A DNA stretch of 64,000 nucleotides from Ohtaekwangia koreensis (GCF_900167975.1 NZ_FUZU01000003.1:930001-994000), one strand, 5' to 3'; counted from the stretch's first letter, positions 41,077 to 50,087 are shown. The notes: a model not told the origin generated them from the sequence alone. Made by a program: numbers and translations.

Positions 41077-42522
41077 CTAATGCAGCAATATTTTCTTTAC
41101 ATCTATACCGTCTACCGTCAATGTAAAGCCACGTGCTTTTCTATCCAGCGAAGAGCCTATGAATTCTTTCGTCTCCTTCTCTCCTTTTCTTCCGGATGAC
41201 GCCAGCCCTGTGATCTGCTCCATCGCCAGGCTCAATAACGTTTCGCGGGTATCGCCCAATGGATAAAGTAATGTGCTGTTATCCGCATTGTATATATCCG
41301 GCACAAAACCGCTGGCGTAGTCAGATTGATTAAGGCTGTTATATACCTTCAAGACTATAGGCTGCATGCCCCACGTATTTTTGGAATCATTCTCTTCGTA
41401 CAATGAAATCGAGCCGACATTTTTCCCATACGTTGTGTCACCAATGACGAAGACTTCCATATAGGGCTTCAGTGCATTGATCACAAGTTCACTGGCAGAC
41501 GCTGTGCGTGAGCTGGTGAGTACATATAGTCTGCTGTTCTGAAGCTGATTTCCTACATTCGAGGTTTTCGCTTGATAGTAGCTGGTCAAATAAGCTTCGC
41601 CCATGGAAGGCGTATTGATGATCTCTTCCTCTACATCGTCATTATACTCACGCTTCAGAAATATACTGCTTGTATTTACACCGGTTCCGATCAGGCTCGC
41701 CAGGTTGTTCGCAGAAGTTTCCGAGCCGCCACTGTTATAGCGAAGATCAAGTACGAGGTCTGTTATACCTTGTGCCTTGAAATCGGCAAAGACAGATTCC
41801 ATTTCGTCATCATACGTAGTGCTTTCTGAATCCGCACCGGTTGCAAAAAAGTTATATACATAGTATCCCACTTTATGATTATCGCTTTCGATAACCGTGT
41901 GCATATAGTTGGGATCCTCCTGGTACTCCGTTGTGGTCAACGAAAGGGTTGTCTCTGTGCCAAACTGTTCCTGGTCAATAAGGAGTGGACGGTAGCGGAC
42001 CGTGTGATTTTCACTTATCGCACCCAACAACGTCTGGTAATTGGATATGGTAATCTGTTGTTCATTTATAGCGGTGATCACATCGCCACGTTTCAAACCT
42101 GCTTGCGCTGCTGCCGATGCCGGCTTGATGTAAACGATCTGTGCTATAACATTGCTGTTCGATGAACTTTCTCTGTATAATTTATACTCATACCCCGCTT
42201 CCTTGCTAACGCCTTGCAGCGAATTCAAAAGTTCCTGATAGTCTGCCTGAATCCAGGAGAACCGATCTTCGGAGGATAGCAACGAATTAAAAAACTCCTC
42301 AGGTGCAAGCGTAAGGTCGGGTGATGCAGGAATCTTATCATGCCACAAATACCAAAAATTCATGTTCTCCAATATCCAGTTATTGACATAACTATTTTCA
42401 TCACTGGTGGTCGTGTTGGTTGTGGGTGTAACTTCATCATCCTTGCACGTTGCCAGTAAAAAAATCATGGCAGCACCGAGTACCCATCGTGTAAACAAAA
42501 CTCTATCAATCTTAATTTTCAT
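41077..42522 (-). CDS. S41-family (C-terminal processing) peptidase lipoprotein with PDZ domain
   Basis: A 481-residue exported protease. The N-terminus MKIKIDRVLFTRWVLGAAMI leads to a lipobox FLLATC. After a threonine/asparagine linker come an N-terminal helical domain, a PDZ domain (KPASAAAQAGLKRGDVITAI, about 125-205) and the S41 domain with DLRYNSGGSE, catalytic Ser in SSRTASASEL and Lys in TTYGKNVGS. I start at ATG 42522; a TTG reading to 42627 would bury the signal. Such enzymes trim envelope proteins; no target is evident. It is monocistronic with its own terminator. Confidence 0.88.
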   Translation of the reverse strand: MKIKIDRVLFTRWVLGAAMIFLLATCKDDEVTPTTNTTTSDENSYVNNWILENMNFWYLWHDKIPASPDLTLAPEEFFNSLLSSEDRFSWIQADYQELLNSLQGVSKEAGYEYKLYRESSSNSNVIAQIVYIKPASAAAQAGLKRGDVITAINEQQITISNYQTLLGAISENHTVRYRPLLIDQEQFGTETTLSLTTTEYQEDPNYMHTVIESDNHKVGYYVYNFFATGADSESTTYDDEMESVFADFKAQGITDLVLDLRYNSGGSETSANNLASLIGTGVNTSSIFLKREYNDDVEEEIINTPSMGEAYLTSYYQAKTSNVGNQLQNSRLYVLTSSRTASASELVINALKPYMEVFVIGDTTYGKNVGSISLYEENDSKNTWGMQPIVLKVYNSLNQSDYASGFVPDIYNADNSTLLYPLGDTRETLLSLAMEQITGLASSGRKGEKETKEFIGSSLDRKARGFTLTVDGIDVKKILLH

Positions 42523-42677
42523 AATCATATTGTATTCTGTATTCAACGTTAAAACCATGGCATCTATTACAAAACATTGCGCAGCCTGGTCTACTGATTC
42601 ATCGTATTGGTCTATACATAAAAGCAATTAACCTTTTTATAGGCTGAGGTTGTTTTTCCACAAGTATAGTTAAAGAA

Positions 42678-43940
42678 TTATCGATACTGATATTTATTCT
42701 GACTATCGTACGCGAGGCCTAGTCCAACACTGGAAAGTTTATTCTCATCAGCCAGCGCTGCATTGGGGAAAAGTTTTTTGAATTCTGATTGTATTAACGG
42801 AACTTCCGTGGAGCCACCGGTAAGGATCACAAGGTCTATATCTTCTTTTTTTACCTGGGCTTCACGCAAACATTGCATCACAGAGTCGAGAATTTTATCT
42901 ACCTCGTAACGAATCGCTTCTTCAAATTGTTCACGTTGGATGGGTATAGATAAACCTTCTTCTAGAAAATCGAATGGCGTATTATATTGAGATTGCGCTG
43001 TGAGTGCGATTTTAGTGTCTTCGGTAACGGCTAACAATGCATGTCCTCGTTCCTGTTCAAGTACCTGCAGCAATCTCGAAAAGCGCTTCCGGTCATGCGA
43101 ACTGTTTAACAACTGCCGCATCTGCGTGATGATCTTGGGAGTATACAGGAAATTTACTTTACTCCATTCAGCCAGGTCGTGATACGGCTTGAGGGGCACC
43201 TCCAGGTGTTTGTCACCGTATGTACTTTTATACCCGATCTCCGGCATGATGGCTGCGAGACTAAGGTCTTTATCAAAGTCGTTGCCACCAACACGTATAC
43301 CGGTGTTTGCTAATATATCTGTGGTGCGATCAGTCTTACGAATATTCTGGTTCGACAAACGGATCACCGTGAAATCGGAAGTTCCTCCTCCAAGATCGGC
43401 CACGATTGCCAATTTCTCTCCTGTGATCTTTACTTCGTGCGCGAAAGCTGCTGCGATTGGTTCAAACTGAAATTCAATATTTCTGAAACCAACACTTCGC
43501 GCTATATCTCTCAACTCCTGCTCTGCACGGCTATCGGCATCCGCATCATTATCTATGAAATGTACCGGCCGGCCCATGACTACATTTTCAATTTCGTGCC
43601 CGGTATATGCATCTGCTTTTGCTTTGAGGTTCCGGAGAAACAATGCAATGATCCGGTCAAACTTCATCAGCTTTCCATTCACGATCGTACCTTGTTTCAT
43701 CAGCGATGTTCCCAGTACACGCTTCAGACTTCGCATGAATCGTCCTTCACGTCTTTCGAAAAACATGGTGACAGCAGTACGACCGTAGGAAGGTATATTA
43801 CCATCCTGCGCAAAAAAAAGTGCACTTGGAATTGTTACATGCGAGCCTTCTACAGGTGTGAGCGTTATAGTACCCTGGTTGGCGATGGCTACACTGGAAT
43901 TGGATGTACCGAAATCAATTCCACAGGAAATCTCTGTCAT
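42678..43940 (-). CDS. Hsp70-family protein, YegD-like, without substrate-binding domain
   Basis: A 420-residue actin-fold ATPase: phosphate-1 motif CGIDFGTSNSSVAI (N-terminus), phosphate-2 VADLGGGTSDFTV, and adenosine motif ILTGGSTEVPLIQ. The length fits only the nucleotide-binding domain; the beta-sandwich substrate domain and lid of DnaK are missing, as in YegD. The role is not established for the family. It is downstream of GH105 but separated by a hairpin, so is probably transcribed separately. Confidence 0.88.
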   Translation of the reverse strand: MTEISCGIDFGTSNSSVAIANQGTITLTPVEGSHVTIPSALFFAQDGNIPSYGRTAVTMFFERREGRFMRSLKRVLGTSLMKQGTIVNGKLMKFDRIIALFLRNLKAKADAYTGHEIENVVMGRPVHFIDNDADADSRAEQELRDIARSVGFRNIEFQFEPIAAAFAHEVKITGEKLAIVADLGGGTSDFTVIRLSNQNIRKTDRTTDILANTGIRVGGNDFDKDLSLAAIMPEIGYKSTYGDKHLEVPLKPYHDLAEWSKVNFLYTPKIITQMRQLLNSSHDRKRFSRLLQVLEQERGHALLAVTEDTKIALTAQSQYNTPFDFLEEGLSIPIQREQFEEAIRYEVDKILDSVMQCLREAQVKKEDIDLVILTGGSTEVPLIQSEFKKLFPNAALADENKLSSVGLGLAYDSQNKYQYR

Positions 43941-43975
43941 CTTATATCATTTCAACGTGCAATTTGCAGGATGTA

Positions 43976-44014
43976 AACGGCTCTTCAAAATCGGCATGAA
44001 GCTGAAGAGCCGTT
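43976..44014 (-). terminator. 11-bp stem hairpin between GH105 and Hsp70-like genes
   Basis: AACGGCTCTTC (43976-43986) and GAAGAGCCGTT (44004-44014) around a 17-nt loop. It is 91 bp past the GH105 stop and 36 bp before the Hsp70-like start. There is only a short T run after it on the minus strand. Confidence 0.6.
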
Positions 44015-44104
44015 GATCATTCAAGTACTATGATTTCAAGGTTTTATCAATTAAAAATTTTAGTCATAGTCAGTATTTTGGTCGAATCCAACTGACGGGC
44101 TATA

Positions 44105-45187
44105 CTATTTCAGCTTGGTTAATTCGCTTCCTGCCAACAGAAATGCACCCGATCCATATTCCTGGAAATTATCGATCGTAACTTTATCAGGTGCTGCTCC
44201 AATCGGTTGTACCCACTGAAGTTTACCTTCTGCGGTAACATATATATTTAAACCTTTCCATGCTTTTTGTACCACCGGAAGATATTCATTCTTGTCAAGT
44301 ATACCGTTGTTAATCCCCCACGTCAATGCATAGCAGAAGAATGATGAACCGCTTGTTTCGGGGTGTGGTACTTCGCTTTCATCCAACAGGCTTGGTCTCC
44401 ATAAACCATCTTTACTTTGGATCTTTTTTACAGACGCAGCCATCTCCTTCAGCAACGTTACGTATCGGTTATACTGCGGATGATCTTTCGGGAGGTATTG
44501 CAATACGCGAACCGTACCTGCCATTACCCAACCATTGCCACGAGCCCAAAAAGTTTTTTTACCATTGGGCGTTTTCTTGTCGAAGTAACTCTTATCGCGA
44601 TAGAACAGATGTTCCTCTTTGTCATAGAGAAAATCATACGTGTCCCAAAACATCGTATTGAGATAATCTATATAGCGCTGATCTCCTGTTGCTGCTGCCA
44701 ATCGCACCAACACAGGTGGTGCCATATAGAGAGCATCACACCACCACCAATCCTCTCTTCCTGGTTTCGGATCCAGGATGAGTGAATCAAATGTAATCTT
44801 AACATCTTCGATCATCTTCGGATCTTTCTTAACTTCATAGATCTCGAGATACGTTTGTCCTTTTGCATGATCATCAGCATGCCGCAGACGCTTTGCCAAT
44901 TTCCAGTCGAAAGATTCAGACCACGCTATAGCAGCATTCAGATACTTTTCATCATTCGTAGTGCGATACGTTGCCATCACTCCGGTATAAAAGGCCGCAC
45001 GCGCCCAATCATTATCATTTTTCTCGTTGATGGTAACCGGATTACTTAATTGCCAATCGCATACCTTTCGCATCTGGTCTGTGATGAAGGATTTGCTATA
45101 GATGTTCTGTTCTTTCTTTTGACATAGCGCGGCTGTACTCACGAGCATTGTGAGCATGACGCCAAGAAAACAAATAGGTAATTTCAT
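44105..45187 (-). CDS. GH105/GH88-like unsaturated rhamnogalacturonyl hydrolase
   Basis: A 360-residue exported (alpha/alpha)6 barrel enzyme with signal peptide (1-22). Family features include RHADDHAKGQTYLEIYE, DWWWCDALYMAPPVLVRLA, KTFWARGNGWVMAGTVRVL and PETSGSSFFCYALTWGIN. These enzymes remove the unsaturated galacturonyl residue left by pectate/rhamnogalacturonan lyases. It agrees with GH106, GH43 and DUF4038 genes in the window, suggesting pectin side-chain and backbone use, although the genes are scattered rather than in one PUL. Confidence 0.87.
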   Translation of the reverse strand: MKLPICFLGVMLTMLVSTAALCQKKEQNIYSKSFITDQMRKVCDWQLSNPVTINEKNDNDWARAAFYTGVMATYRTTNDEKYLNAAIAWSESFDWKLAKRLRHADDHAKGQTYLEIYEVKKDPKMIEDVKITFDSLILDPKPGREDWWWCDALYMAPPVLVRLAAATGDQRYIDYLNTMFWDTYDFLYDKEEHLFYRDKSYFDKKTPNGKKTFWARGNGWVMAGTVRVLQYLPKDHPQYNRYVTLLKEMAASVKKIQSKDGLWRPSLLDESEVPHPETSGSSFFCYALTWGINNGILDKNEYLPVVQKAWKGLNIYVTAEGKLQWVQPIGAAPDKVTIDNFQEYGSGAFLLAGSELTKLK

Positions 45188-45313
45188 GAGGGGTACGTTT
45201 TATGAAGTTGGGTTGTATTATATACTTCTGTGAAGCCAAAATATAGCGTCACGGAAAGTGAAACCAATCTACTAAAAAGTCATTAGCATACCGCAACTCT
45301 GGGATAAGCGGAA

Positions 45314-45703
45314 CTATAACTGGCGCACCGGAAGAATAATTTCAAACGTAGCACCTATACCTTCTTTACCATGCGCGGCAATAAGACCTTGATGCTTCTC
45401 AATGATTTTTTTGGTGATTGCCAGACCAATGCCTGTTCCTTCAAATGAATCACGAGGGTTTAACCGTTGAAACAGTTGAAATATATTCTCAGAAAATTTC
45501 TCATCGAAGCCAATTCCGTTATCCTCCATCGCTATTTTACAGTATTGGCCATCCGGCACTGCCGGACTCTGGAATAATTTACCGGCGATATGCCTCTGAT
45601 GAGGGTGCGAACATTTTCCCCTTGAAAACTTAAATAAATTGTTGATGACATTGAATTGCTGATGATGTTTTGAAACACCTGAATTACATAGTACAACTGT
45701 TTT
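45314..45703 (-). pseudogene. Truncated histidine kinase remnant (HATPase domain only)
   Basis: An open frame of 130 codons without a convincing start encodes the C-terminal part of a PAS-type kinase. The N box survives in altered form (QQFNVINNLFKFS instead of QxLFxNLIxNAxKFS), then a corrupted stretch, then intact EDNGIGFDEKFSENIFQLFQRL, the G box GTGIGLAITKKIIEKH and the end GATFEIILPV. The dimerisation/phosphoacceptor domain is missing and a TGA closes the frame at 45706. A GTG at 45559 could start an 81-residue fragment, but it would lack the N box. Confidence 0.75.
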
Positions 45704-45919
45704 TCAAAAAAGAGCAGAACTTACCCATATACCATGGCATGAATTTTTATAAGCAGCAACATGCGTGTTATGAGAATGTATTTCTACAACAATTGTGTAT
45801 AACTATCGGATGGTTAAACGCATTTTATAAATACATATATATACAACGGAGTCAATAACATATTTTTTTTATGATAGTTGCAATTGCTATTTAGATTTAT
45901 CTATATTCGAGCATCTATT
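45704..45919. other. AT-rich intergenic stretch with no gene seen
   Basis: No ORF or family motif is visible. A small exact palindrome GCCTAC-AG-GTAGGC lies just to the right, at 45920-45933. This interval probably holds the eroded 5' part of the kinase remnant. Confidence 0.5.
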
Positions 45920-45944
45920 GCCTACAGGTAGGCAGGTTAGGATT

Positions 45945-45982
45945 AAAAACCGATAATTCCAGACGGGATGTTATCGGTTTTT
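45945..45982 (-). terminator. Intrinsic terminator of the GAF-PAS sensor operon
   Basis: AAAAACCGATAA (45945-45956) and TTATCGGTTTTT (45971-45982), 12-bp stem, 14-nt loop. On the minus strand the stem ends in TTTTTAAT. It lies 39 bp past the stop at 46022. Confidence 0.8.
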
Positions 45983-46021
45983 TCGTTTATAGTATATACC
46001 GTTATAAGGGTTAGCGTATCT

Positions 46022-47770
46022 TCAGGCAACGGTTTGGAGCAATCGAATTTTGTGAGCCGTAATGTCGGTTGCAAGTTTCAGAACACGCAACGGCTTTCCG
46101 TTCCGGTCGCGGATCGCGGAGTAACTTCCATGGATATATACTTGCGAACCGTCTTTCTGAACCCGTTCATATTCACCCGGACGCGCAACACCTGCTACAA
46201 GATCTTGCCAGAATTGTTTATACTCTTCTGTTCTCGCATACTGTTCATCAACAAAAATACGATGATGCTTTCCGGCTATCTCTTCCAGGGTATATCCCAT
46301 CAACTTAAGAAAGGATGAATTTGCAGTCAGAATGATTCCATCCAATGAGAATTCGATGGATGCTATACCACTGACATTGATCGCCTCAATTCTGCTTTCC
46401 ATCTCCGTGGTATTACGCTTCATCTCTTCCTGTGTTGCAGAAAGCTCTTCCATGTTCTGCCGCATCTCCTCTTCCTGCGAACGCATTTCTTCTTCGCGCT
46501 GCTGTGACTCTGCCAGCAACATCCTGATTCGTTCGGTAGTTTTCACAGACAAGAAAGAGGTCGCGATAGCTTCTGATGCTTTCTTCATAAATTCAATTTG
46601 TCCATCACTATAGGGAGTAAAGGAGGCGAACTCCATAACTCCTGTAACATCTCCATTTGCAAGCAGCGGCACAATAATGATACAGGTAGGTGTTGCCAAC
46701 CCGAGACCGGAAGTGATTTTTACATAATCACGCGGAACCTTTTTCATGATGATGATTTCTTTTTCCAGAAAGCACTGCCCTACAAGCGAGTCTCCTATAG
46801 CAATTCGCTTCTCCATATACTTCTTCCGATCGTATGCATAACACGCTGTTAGCTTGAGATACTCACTTCCATCGGTATCTTTATCAAGGAGAAAAACAGC
46901 GCCCTGACTTGACCCGGTATATTTGGACATCTCATTGACAAGCTCATACGAAAGTGTGTCAAGCGTATCCGTATGCTTCCGCAGAATTCCACCGATGGTA
47001 GCAATGCCTGTCGTGATATACTTATCTGCCTTGTCGCGTATATTTGCTTCGATCAGGTTGTGTTGCATTTTGAACAATGATTTCCCAAGTTCATCATCAT
47101 CCGATGACACGTTGTAATCGATGTTGAGATTTCCTTTACTGATCTCCTCCGCAAAAAAAATATTGCGTTTTATGTTCTTAACCTGTGCCTCCAGTTCTGA
47201 TTTTGCCTGCATCTCGCTGAACGTACGTATACCTAAATTATATCCCCACAAAGCGTTGATAAAAAGAATTATACCGGCTACGGCCGCGTGAATTACAAAC
47301 GCTTGCAAGTTCATATAATCCAGTTGTGTGAAATATATACCTTTCATACCGCTATATTGGAGGTACGCGAATATACTATGATGCAGCAGTACAAAGACGA
47401 GTAGTGGAATCTGGAGCTTCCAGTTTTGAAATGTGATGAGGAGCGCTGATCCTACAAAAAAGAAAAAATGCATCTCAAACATACCATGCATCTGGTAAAT
47501 ATATTGTGCTGAAAAAATACCAACGATTACCGCGAGCACATACCGGTATAATCCGGAGTCTGGCAAGATCGTTTTTGTGGTATAGTAGCTCACGAGACTA
47601 AGGCCTCCCACTCCCACCGCTATCAGGTAGGTATCGTAAAAGAATGCGAACACAATACCGAGAATAAAATATAGCGCCAGCGCTATATTCATAATGCGAT
47701 CTGATTTCTTGTTGATGTCGGCAAACACACGGGTTCGTTGGGTTGCAAACACTTCAGGTGATACGTTCAT
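46022..47770 (-). CDS. Membrane sensor with GAF and PAS domains, no kinase domain
   Basis: A 582-residue protein with five or six helices (about 25-190), including a histidine/aromatic-rich pair (YQMHGMFEMHFFFFV and LLHHSIFAYLQY) that might bind a cofactor. A HAMP-like linker (200-250), a GAF domain (about 265-420), a coiled coil (QQREEEMRSQEEEMRQNMEE, about 420-465) and a PAS domain with PAC (about 465-578) follow. The protein ends right after PAS: no HisKA, HATPase, GGDEF or MCP output is present. Start overlaps the stop of the upstream thioredoxin-like gene by 4 nt (ATGA). Confidence 0.78.
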   Translation of the reverse strand: MNVSPEVFATQRTRVFADINKKSDRIMNIALALYFILGIVFAFFYDTYLIAVGVGGLSLVSYYTTKTILPDSGLYRYVLAVIVGIFSAQYIYQMHGMFEMHFFFFVGSALLITFQNWKLQIPLLVFVLLHHSIFAYLQYSGMKGIYFTQLDYMNLQAFVIHAAVAGIILFINALWGYNLGIRTFSEMQAKSELEAQVKNIKRNIFFAEEISKGNLNIDYNVSSDDDELGKSLFKMQHNLIEANIRDKADKYITTGIATIGGILRKHTDTLDTLSYELVNEMSKYTGSSQGAVFLLDKDTDGSEYLKLTACYAYDRKKYMEKRIAIGDSLVGQCFLEKEIIIMKKVPRDYVKITSGLGLATPTCIIIVPLLANGDVTGVMEFASFTPYSDGQIEFMKKASEAIATSFLSVKTTERIRMLLAESQQREEEMRSQEEEMRQNMEELSATQEEMKRNTTEMESRIEAINVSGIASIEFSLDGIILTANSSFLKLMGYTLEEIAGKHHRIFVDEQYARTEEYKQFWQDLVAGVARPGEYERVQKDGSQVYIHGSYSAIRDRNGKPLRVLKLATDITAHKIRLLQTVA

Positions 47771-48396
47771 TGAAAAAGGTTCATTAGAATACCGGACTTA
47801 CTCTCAGCGGTTGGAAATTCACAACCGTACGGCTTGGTGGCGAGCTGATCAAAGACGGGGGGATTTTTACCTGCGACCAGTGCCCTCAATGAGATCTCTA
47901 CAAAGTTGGTTTCCCGAACATTGCAGTATCGCGATGTATTGTAGTTGCCGCGATAAAATAATTTTTGATTTTTATCAATGATCACCGCTTGAGGTGTTGC
48001 GTAGACACCGCAGGCATGCGCTAAGGAATCGGCTATATCTTTTATTACCGGAATGTTTTCGTCATCAATCATGACGCGCGCCTGGTTGACATCTGCATAC
48101 GCGGGAACGACAGCAAAGATCTGCACGCTATCGCTGAACGTTTTTACAAGGTGACGAAAATGCTGAATATTAAAACGTGAACACGGACAATCGGGATTAA
48201 AAAAATGAATATATACTGGTATATTTTTTCGATAACCTTTCAGTGCATCAACGTCTATATGTTCATGTATACTGCGTTTCGCAAAATTCGCAGGCACGGG
48301 TGTGGGCAATGCGTATTTTAATTCCTGCGACCAAAATAAGGCAGCAATACCCGCTGCCGCAAGTACCAAAACACAGCTTACAAATACTTTTCTCAT
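47767..48396 (-). CDS. Exported thioredoxin-like protein (DUF6436-like)
   Basis: A 209-residue protein anchored by one N-terminal helix (4-23) with a periplasmic thioredoxin-fold domain: IPVYIHFFNPDCPCSRFNIQ carries a CPC motif in place of CxxC, and cis-Pro is visible in VYATPQAVIID. The pattern fits the AhpC/TSA-like DUF6436 group. A CxC pair is less common than CxxC and usually marks a different redox potential or metal-binding role. It is coupled by 4-nt overlap to the GAF-PAS sensor, so a redox signal to that sensor is possible (inference). Confidence 0.75.
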   Translation of the reverse strand: MRKVFVSCVLVLAAAGIAALFWSQELKYALPTPVPANFAKRSIHEHIDVDALKGYRKNIPVYIHFFNPDCPCSRFNIQHFRHLVKTFSDSVQIFAVVPAYADVNQARVMIDDENIPVIKDIADSLAHACGVYATPQAVIIDKNQKLFYRGNYNTSRYCNVRETNFVEISLRALVAGKNPPVFDQLATKPYGCEFPTAESKSGILMNLFQ

Positions 48397-48535
48397 CTCT
48401 CTTCAATCAATCGACATACGAACTAAACCCCGGGGACGGATCTGTATCGCTTATAAAAACAGCAATGTTGATGGATTGTTTAAAAGAAAAATGAAAATAT
48501 GTAAAAAAGTGCTTATTGAAAGCAGCGGCCTTGCC

Positions 48536-48667
48536 TTCACTCGACTACAAAAAACAACGCTAAAATCTTTTTAAGCTATATCTTTTACATACCGATCTAT
48601 ATCATTTATACTGGCGTTTTTAACAAAATCTGAATGCAAGAGCAGTTAGAAAAGATAAGCCTTTCAT
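48536..48667 (-). pseudogene. Broken fourth copy of the small-lipoprotein family
   Basis: From ATG 48667 the minus strand reads MKGLSFLTALAFRFC and stops, resembling the start of the 48878-49390 lipoprotein. After a frame change it reads KNASINDIDRYVKDIA, stop, KDFSVVFCSR, which matches GNASIDDIHKDVKEIAIESD and DFSVVYF in the intact paralogues. It thus has at least one frameshift and one stop. From 48535 to 48397 nothing recognisable remains. Confidence 0.75.
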
Positions 48668-48700
48668 GAGTATTGACATTTAATGATCTTCATGATCGTA

Positions 48701-48880
48701 CTATTTAATCAAGACTTCCGAATTTTTGTTTTTATAACGATTGGCAATATCCCTAACTTCATCGTCAGTAAAATCTTTCTTTGCTAAAATTATATTGAAT
48801 AATTCGCCCCATTGTTTTTTATAAGCGAGCATTCCTTTTAGAACTAAGACCTCTGCGTCATGAGGTTAGGATACGCACTA
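48701..48880 (-). pseudogene. Displaced 3' fragment of the metallopeptidase-like gene
   Basis: The minus strand encodes VLVLKGMLAYKKQWGELFNI..., ending in RYKNKNSEVLIK and TAG 48701-48703. This is a diverged copy of the last ~50 residues of the gene at 50781-52199 (GLILKGMLDYKKQWGELFNI). It has no start codon; a small deletion shifts the frame just before it and similarity starts exactly at the stop codon of the lipoprotein gene 48878-49390. Confidence 0.8.
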
Positions 48881-49390
48881 TCTTAATGATTCCTTAGAAT
48901 ACCACTCATTTTCATAAAGCGAGATAATCTTTTCAATATCTTCCCATTCAGTCATTGCCCGGCAATCTTCTTTACGGTTATATAGTTGATAGGTGAGGTT
49001 TCTGACGTTACTTCCATGAATTATATAAAAGCTTGAAAAACCCAGATCTGTATATTCAGGCACTTTGTTATCAGTTCTTAATTTCTTCACATCTTTTTTA
49101 AGTTGAGATTCCTCCTCCATTATAAAAAGGCTGTAAGTCGTAAGTTTTTTTAGAAAAGATTCTCTTTCAATTTTTCGGCAAACCTTTTTAAGAATGATAT
49201 TCTTTTCAACAACATCCGGGTCTCCTTGAGAGTATAAAGAATCCACTTCAATAATGCCTCTTCTTATTTCAATTTTCTCCCACTGATCTCCCTTAAGAGC
49301 GAAATTTTTATCAAAATTTGGAAACTTGTTATTATCCTGCTGGGAGCAGCAGGATAATGCAAGAGCAATTAGTACGGGTAAACCTTTCAT
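48878..49390 (-). CDS. Small lipoprotein, paralogue 3 (shortened)
   Basis: A 170-residue lipoprotein (lipobox LALSCC within the first 16 residues). The body matches its two upstream paralogues: GDQWEKIEIRRG, LKKLTTYSLFIMEEE, SNVRNLTYQLYNR and the ending LYENEWYSKE. Relative to them it lacks a block of about 40 residues after the lipobox (the DFSVVYF/GWYKIL region), so it may be a partly degraded copy. Function is unknown. It is 22 bp downstream of paralogue 2, and the displaced peptidase fragment begins at its stop codon. Confidence 0.7.
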   Translation of the reverse strand: MKGLPVLIALALSCCSQQDNNKFPNFDKNFALKGDQWEKIEIRRGIIEVDSLYSQGDPDVVEKNIILKKVCRKIERESFLKKLTTYSLFIMEEESQLKKDVKKLRTDNKVPEYTDLGFSSFYIIHGSNVRNLTYQLYNRKEDCRAMTEWEDIEKIISLYENEWYSKESLR

Positions 49391-49412
49391 TAGAATTGAA
49401 ATTTAATTATCT

Positions 49413-50012
49413 CTAGTGCTTGTTGATATACCATTTCTCTTCGAATAATTTTTCGATTTTTAATATACACTCCCATTCCTTTATACTTGAACATTGGGAT
49501 TGTCTGTCGTAGGAATCATAATAACTCAAACTCCTTACTTTGTCACCAGAGATTATTTGAAAATAGGTAGTTGACGCATCTGCAATGACGAATGGAAGTT
49601 TCTCTGTTTTTAAGGACTGTTTGCATTTGTCTAAAATCACTTCCTCCTCGTCAATTTCAAATAGATGATATTGCACAAGTTTATCTATAAGGTATTTACC
49701 TTCATTTTCTTCAAGTTGCTTTGTGATTATTATATCTTTTAGTACTATTTCCGTAGAGTCACCCTCAGCCACACCGGTTCTAATCTCAATTTTTTCCCAT
49801 CGATCGTCAGTAAGTGTCAATATTTTGTACCATCCATTATCGGCTTCTCCCCATTTAAAATAAACAACACTAAAGTCTTTTTTCTCTACAATAGATCTCA
49901 CTTTAGTATATATATCTTTTTGACTTCCATTCGAAGAATAAGATGGAATTAACTTGTTTGTCTCCTTATGACAACCTACTAAAATCATAAATAGTAAAAA
50001 TGAGTACCGCAT
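49413..50012 (-). CDS. Small lipoprotein, paralogue 2
   Basis: A 199-residue lipoprotein (MRYSFLLFMILVGC, lipobox ILVGC). Shared family features are DFSVVYFKWGEADNGWYKIL, DDRWEKIEIRTG, KLVQYHLFEIDEEEVIL, ISGDKVRSLSYY and IEKLFEEKWYI. The family is not one I recognise. Charged helices and no catalytic signature suggest a binding role. It could be an immunity or inhibitor protein for the neighbouring peptidase, since several copies lie directly after it. It is 149 bp after paralogue 1, with a hairpin in the gap. Confidence 0.7.
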   Translation of the reverse strand: MRYSFLLFMILVGCHKETNKLIPSYSSNGSQKDIYTKVRSIVEKKDFSVVYFKWGEADNGWYKILTLTDDRWEKIEIRTGVAEGDSTEIVLKDIIITKQLEENEGKYLIDKLVQYHLFEIDEEEVILDKCKQSLKTEKLPFVIADASTTYFQIISGDKVRSLSYYDSYDRQSQCSSIKEWECILKIEKLFEEKWYINKH

Positions 50013-50087
50013 AATATTTTTCAGAAGTTAAGAGTACATAATATTTTGAGTAATTCTTAGCAATGGTGAGTTCATAGATTCCCTTTA

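Noticed and set aside
42523-42627. TTG-led extension of the S41 peptidase
   Set aside because: It would place 35 residues before an obvious lipoprotein signal.
45920-45933. GCCTAC-AG-GTAGGC palindrome as a REP element
   Set aside because: Only one copy was noticed in the window and no associated transposase; kept only as a note.
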